DNA of 64,000 bases, from NCBI RefSeq assembly GCF_000382445.1, contig NZ_KB905472.1, forward strand, positions 319,387 through 383,386, read 5' to 3'. The translations under genes were made by a program, and so were the position numbers. Source of the stretch: Phocaeicola massiliensis B84634 = Timone 84634 = DSM 17679 = JCM 13223. GTDB taxonomy: Bacteria; Bacteroidota; Bacteroidia; Bacteroidales; Bacteroidaceae. Below the pieces are notes generated by a model that did not search any database, was not told the origin of the DNA, and saw nothing but the letters and a program-made list of their open reading frames with translations. Positions within the stretch are counted from its first letter, which is position 1; each line of letters starts with the position of its first letter. Shown here piece after piece: positions 61,635-64,000 of the stretch.

Positions 61635-62078
61635 ATGGCAGATTTGACATCACAGCAGAAAAAGGAATGGGCGGGCATGCTCTACATCAAGGACAGCCTC
61701 ACCCAGCAGGAGATAGCCGAGAAAGTGGGAGTCTCCCGCCAGACCGTCGCCCGGTGGGCGAAAGAGGAGAAATGGGAGGAACACAAGGTAGGCGTGACCC
61801 TGACCCGCGAACAGCAGATAGCCAACCTGCACCGGCAGGTGGCGGAAATAAACAAGGTGATCGCCTCGAGGGAGGACGGACAGCGTTACGCCAATGCCGC
61901 CGAGGCGGACACCATCAACAAGCTGTCCGCCGCCATCAAGAAACTGGAAACGGACGTAGGTGTCTCGGATATCATCAGCGTGGGCATGAAGTTCGTCAAC
62001 TGGCTGCGTCCGTATGACCTGGACCGCAGCAAGGAGTATCTGAAATTGTGGGACGCATTCATCAAGGACAGCCTATGA
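61635..62078 (+). CDS. Terminase small subunit-like HTH protein
   Basis: A 147-residue protein with an N-terminal HTH (LTQQEIAEKVGVSRQTVARW, about 22-41) and a helical C-terminal half (DTINKLSAAIKKLETDVGVS). Overlap with the large terminase as ATGA and its place at the head of a plus-strand packaging module support a DNA-recognition role. The ATG at 61635 is chosen over 61602, which falls in the repeat. Could also be a related small regulatory protein. Confidence 0.8.
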   Translation: MADLTSQQKKEWAGMLYIKDSLTQQEIAEKVGVSRQTVARWAKEEKWEEHKVGVTLTREQQIANLHRQVAEINKVIASREDGQRYANAAEADTINKLSAAIKKLETDVGVSDIISVGMKFVNWLRPYDLDRSKEYLKLWDAFIKDSL

Positions 62079-63601
62079 AACTGACACAGAAAGACCGCGA
62101 CGCCCTGAAAGAGTGGGCGGTGTTCTACGAGGCAGGCATGCGCCGCACCAATCAGGACGTGAACCTCACGCAGGCGGAAATCGCCAAAGAGCTGGAACGG
62201 CTGGAGCGTGACCCGGTTGTATGGATCAAGTTCTTTTTCCCCGACTATGCGAAATACGAGTTCGCCCCCTTCCATCTCCGTGCCATCCGCCGCTGCATTC
62301 AGCACGACGAATGGTTCGAGGTGCTCAGCTGGGCGCGAAGCCTGGCCAAGAGTACCACGGTGATGTTCATCGTGCTCTATCTGGCACTGACCGGACGGAA
62401 ACGCAATGTGATGATGGCGAGCGCCACACAGGACAGTGCCGTCCGCCTGCTGGCACCCTACAAGGAGATGCTGGAATGCAACGGACTGATACGCGCCTAT
62501 TACGGCGCACAGGTCTGTCCGGGCAACTGGGCGGCGGAGGAGTTCATTGCCAAGTGCGGCTGTTCCTTCCGTGCCGTAGGGGCGGGCAATGCACCGCGCG
62601 GCAGCCGTAACGGGGCTGTCCGTCCCGATGTGCTGCTGGTGGACGACTTCGACACCGACGAGGCGGTGCGCAACCCCGACACCGTGCAGAAGAACTGGGA
62701 GTGGTGGGAAAAGGCGCTCTATCCCACGCGTGACCCCGCCAACCCCGTACTGGTGGTGTTCTGCGGCAATATTATCGCCCGCGACTGCTGCGTGACCCGG
62801 GCCGGAGCGATGGCCGATCATTGGGATGTGGTGAACATACGCGACAAGGACGGACACAGCACATGGCCTCAGAAGAACACCGAGAAACAGATAGATGAGG
62901 TGCTGGCCAAGATCAGCACCTCCGCCCAGCAGACGGAGTATTTCAACAACCCCGTGACCGAAGGCGAGGTGTTCAAGGAACTGACCTACGGCCGGGTGCC
63001 CGCCCTGACGAAATTCAAGTTCCTGGTAGTTTACGGCGACCCCGCGCCCGGCGAGAACAAGACCAGGAACTCCTCCACCAAGGGCTGCATCCTAATGGGC
63101 ATGACCGGACAGAAGCTCTACATCATCAAGGTGCGTCTGGACCGCGGGCTGAATGCCGAGTTCATCGACTGGTACGTGCAGCTGCTGGAGTACGTGAACG
63201 GCAAAGTGCCCGTGTATTGCTACATGGAGAACAACAAGCTGCAGGACCCCTTTTTCCAGCAGGTGTTCAAGCCGCTGGTGTCCAAGGTGCGCCGCGAGAG
63301 GGACGTGCAGCTCTACATCCACCCCGACGAAGACCGCAAGACGGAGAAGGGAACCCGTATAGAGGCCAATCTGGAACCGCTGAACCGCGAGGGCAACCTG
63401 ATTCTGAACGAGGCCGAGAAAAACGACCCGCACATGAAACGCCTGGACGACCAGTTCCGCCTGTTCACCCTGCGGATGAAGTTTCCCGCCGACGGCCCCG
63501 ACTGTGTGGAAGGCGGCCTGCGCGTATTGAAGAAAAAGACACAGCAACTGGAACCGGTGCAGGTGATGCACACCCGCAAGCACGGCAGCCGGAGACTATG
63601 A
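62075..63601 (+). CDS. Phage terminase large subunit (Mu gp28-like)
   Basis: A 508-residue DNA packaging motor. An adenine-binding/Walker A-like segment SWARSLAKSTTVMF (85-98) is followed by Walker B DVLLVDDFDTDE (185-196) and a C-terminal nuclease region beginning LVVYGDPAPG (Asp322). This design, with R-S-L-A-K-S-T in the P-loop, fits the Mu-type and related large terminases. It overlaps the small subunit by 4 nt and is followed 22 nt later by a Mu gp36-like gene. Confidence 0.88.
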   Translation: MKLTQKDRDALKEWAVFYEAGMRRTNQDVNLTQAEIAKELERLERDPVVWIKFFFPDYAKYEFAPFHLRAIRRCIQHDEWFEVLSWARSLAKSTTVMFIVLYLALTGRKRNVMMASATQDSAVRLLAPYKEMLECNGLIRAYYGAQVCPGNWAAEEFIAKCGCSFRAVGAGNAPRGSRNGAVRPDVLLVDDFDTDEAVRNPDTVQKNWEWWEKALYPTRDPANPVLVVFCGNIIARDCCVTRAGAMADHWDVVNIRDKDGHSTWPQKNTEKQIDEVLAKISTSAQQTEYFNNPVTEGEVFKELTYGRVPALTKFKFLVVYGDPAPGENKTRNSSTKGCILMGMTGQKLYIIKVRLDRGLNAEFIDWYVQLLEYVNGKVPVYCYMENNKLQDPFFQQVFKPLVSKVRRERDVQLYIHPDEDRKTEKGTRIEANLEPLNREGNLILNEAEKNDPHMKRLDDQFRLFTLRMKFPADGPDCVEGGLRVLKKKTQQLEPVQVMHTRKHGSRRL

Positions 63602-63623
63602 CATTTATAAAAAAGACATAACC

Positions 63624-64000
63624 ATGAGTAAATTCATCACCCCCGAAGACTATGACGCCAGCATCCACCGCGAGATACTGGACGCCCTGACCCGGAACGA
63701 CGACACCCTTGTCGAGATATGTGAAGACCGTGCCGTCTCCGAGATGCGCGGCTACCTCAGTGCGCGTTACGACACGGACACCCTTTTCAGCGCGGAAGGC
63801 AGCGCACGCCATCCGCTGGTGCTGATGATGGCGCTGGACATCACCGTCTACCACCTGTTCTGCATCCACAACCCCCAGAAACTCTCGCAAGTGCGGGAAG
63901 ACCGGTACGAGCGTGCCGTGGAATGGCTGCGCCAGGTGGCGAAGTGCCAGATCAACATAGACGGCGCACCGCCCCTGCCCGATACGGAATCCCGGCAGGG
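63624..64000 (+). CDS. DUF1320 (Mu gp36-like) head-tail connector, partial
   Basis: About 125 residues visible from MSKFITPEDYDASIHREILD; the gene is cut by the window end. It has the pattern of DUF1320: an N-terminal part ending in SEMRGYLSARYDTDTLF, then ARHPLVLMMALDITVYHLF and a helix containing RYERAVEWLRQVAKC. Such proteins are head-completion or connector subunits in Mu-like phages. The stop codon lies beyond 64,000. Confidence 0.8.
   Translation, partial: MSKFITPEDYDASIHREILDALTRNDDTLVEICEDRAVSEMRGYLSARYDTDTLFSAEGSARHPLVLMMALDITVYHLFCIHNPQKLSQVREDRYERAVEWLRQVAKCQINIDGAPPLPDTESRQ

Noticed and set aside
1..64000. CRISPR array
   Set aside because: No regularly spaced direct repeats with unique spacers; the 22-bp array at 4397-4520 has no spacers.

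Overview
The window looks like a chromosomal segment of a gut Bacteroidota, most likely Bacteroides or Phocaeicola. The evidence is: repeated TAnnTTTG -7 boxes in front of genes; family-typical proteins such as a GH84 O-GlcNAcase, a serine-type S1 sulfatase, a propeller/Y_Y_Y/AraC sensor, TPR-HTH lipoproteins, a Bacteroidota-type RecQ/RecJ pair and a PorV-like barrel; and moderate base composition in the first 42 kb. Species cannot be decided from the sequence alone. No database search was run; all calls rest on motifs, lengths and context.

Layout of the chromosomal part (1-41,823). A minus-strand housekeeping unit runs purM, a small membrane protein, prfA, pyrF and an HD hydrolase (partial at the left edge). 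A 22-bp palindromic tandem array separates it from an AI-2E-type permease, a TPR protein and a GH84 enzyme. Then come recJ-recQ, a papain-fold peptidase, an M24 aminopeptidase, a secreted sulfatase, a patatin, and a subtilase/PorV pair. These are followed by a lipoprotein beta-propeller and a TPR-HTH sensor, rny with zapA and a coiled-coil ZapB-like partner, DUF454, queD-queE, a gene-free structured stretch, tRNA-Trp, a UDG-like glycosylase, an AGCS symporter, an AlbA_2 protein, a kinase-less hybrid regulator, a GNAT protein, an L-cysteine desulfidase-like protein, dsbD, a TPR-AraC sensor and tRNA-Ser(UGA).

Prophage part (about 41,824 to beyond 64,000). Base composition becomes clearly GC-rich and gene content becomes viral. 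A minus-strand late module runs from right to left: ClpP-like protease with scaffold tail, a 33-aa ORF, HK97-fold capsid, lysozyme-like protein, holin/spanin-like overlapping genes, tail tube, tail-assembly-chaperone pair, tape measure, distal tail protein, a 1456-aa baseplate/tail protein with collagen-like repeats, and a 2108-aa tail fibre ending in BspA-type leucine-rich repeats. A divergent plus-strand module carries terminase small and large subunits and a Mu gp36-like connector, cut by the window end. Integrase or transposase, portal and regulators must lie beyond 64,000. The fibre end sits next to tRNA-Ser, which suggests either tRNA-targeted integration or a transposable phage end.

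Points most worth following up: the AT-rich LRR tip grafted on a GC-rich fibre gene; the subtilase/PorV pair that resembles a type IX secretion cargo plus shuttle; the propeller-Y_Y_Y-AraC protein that lacks any kinase or receiver; the possible phage terminus with a 17-bp inverted repeat; and several structured intergenic repeats.
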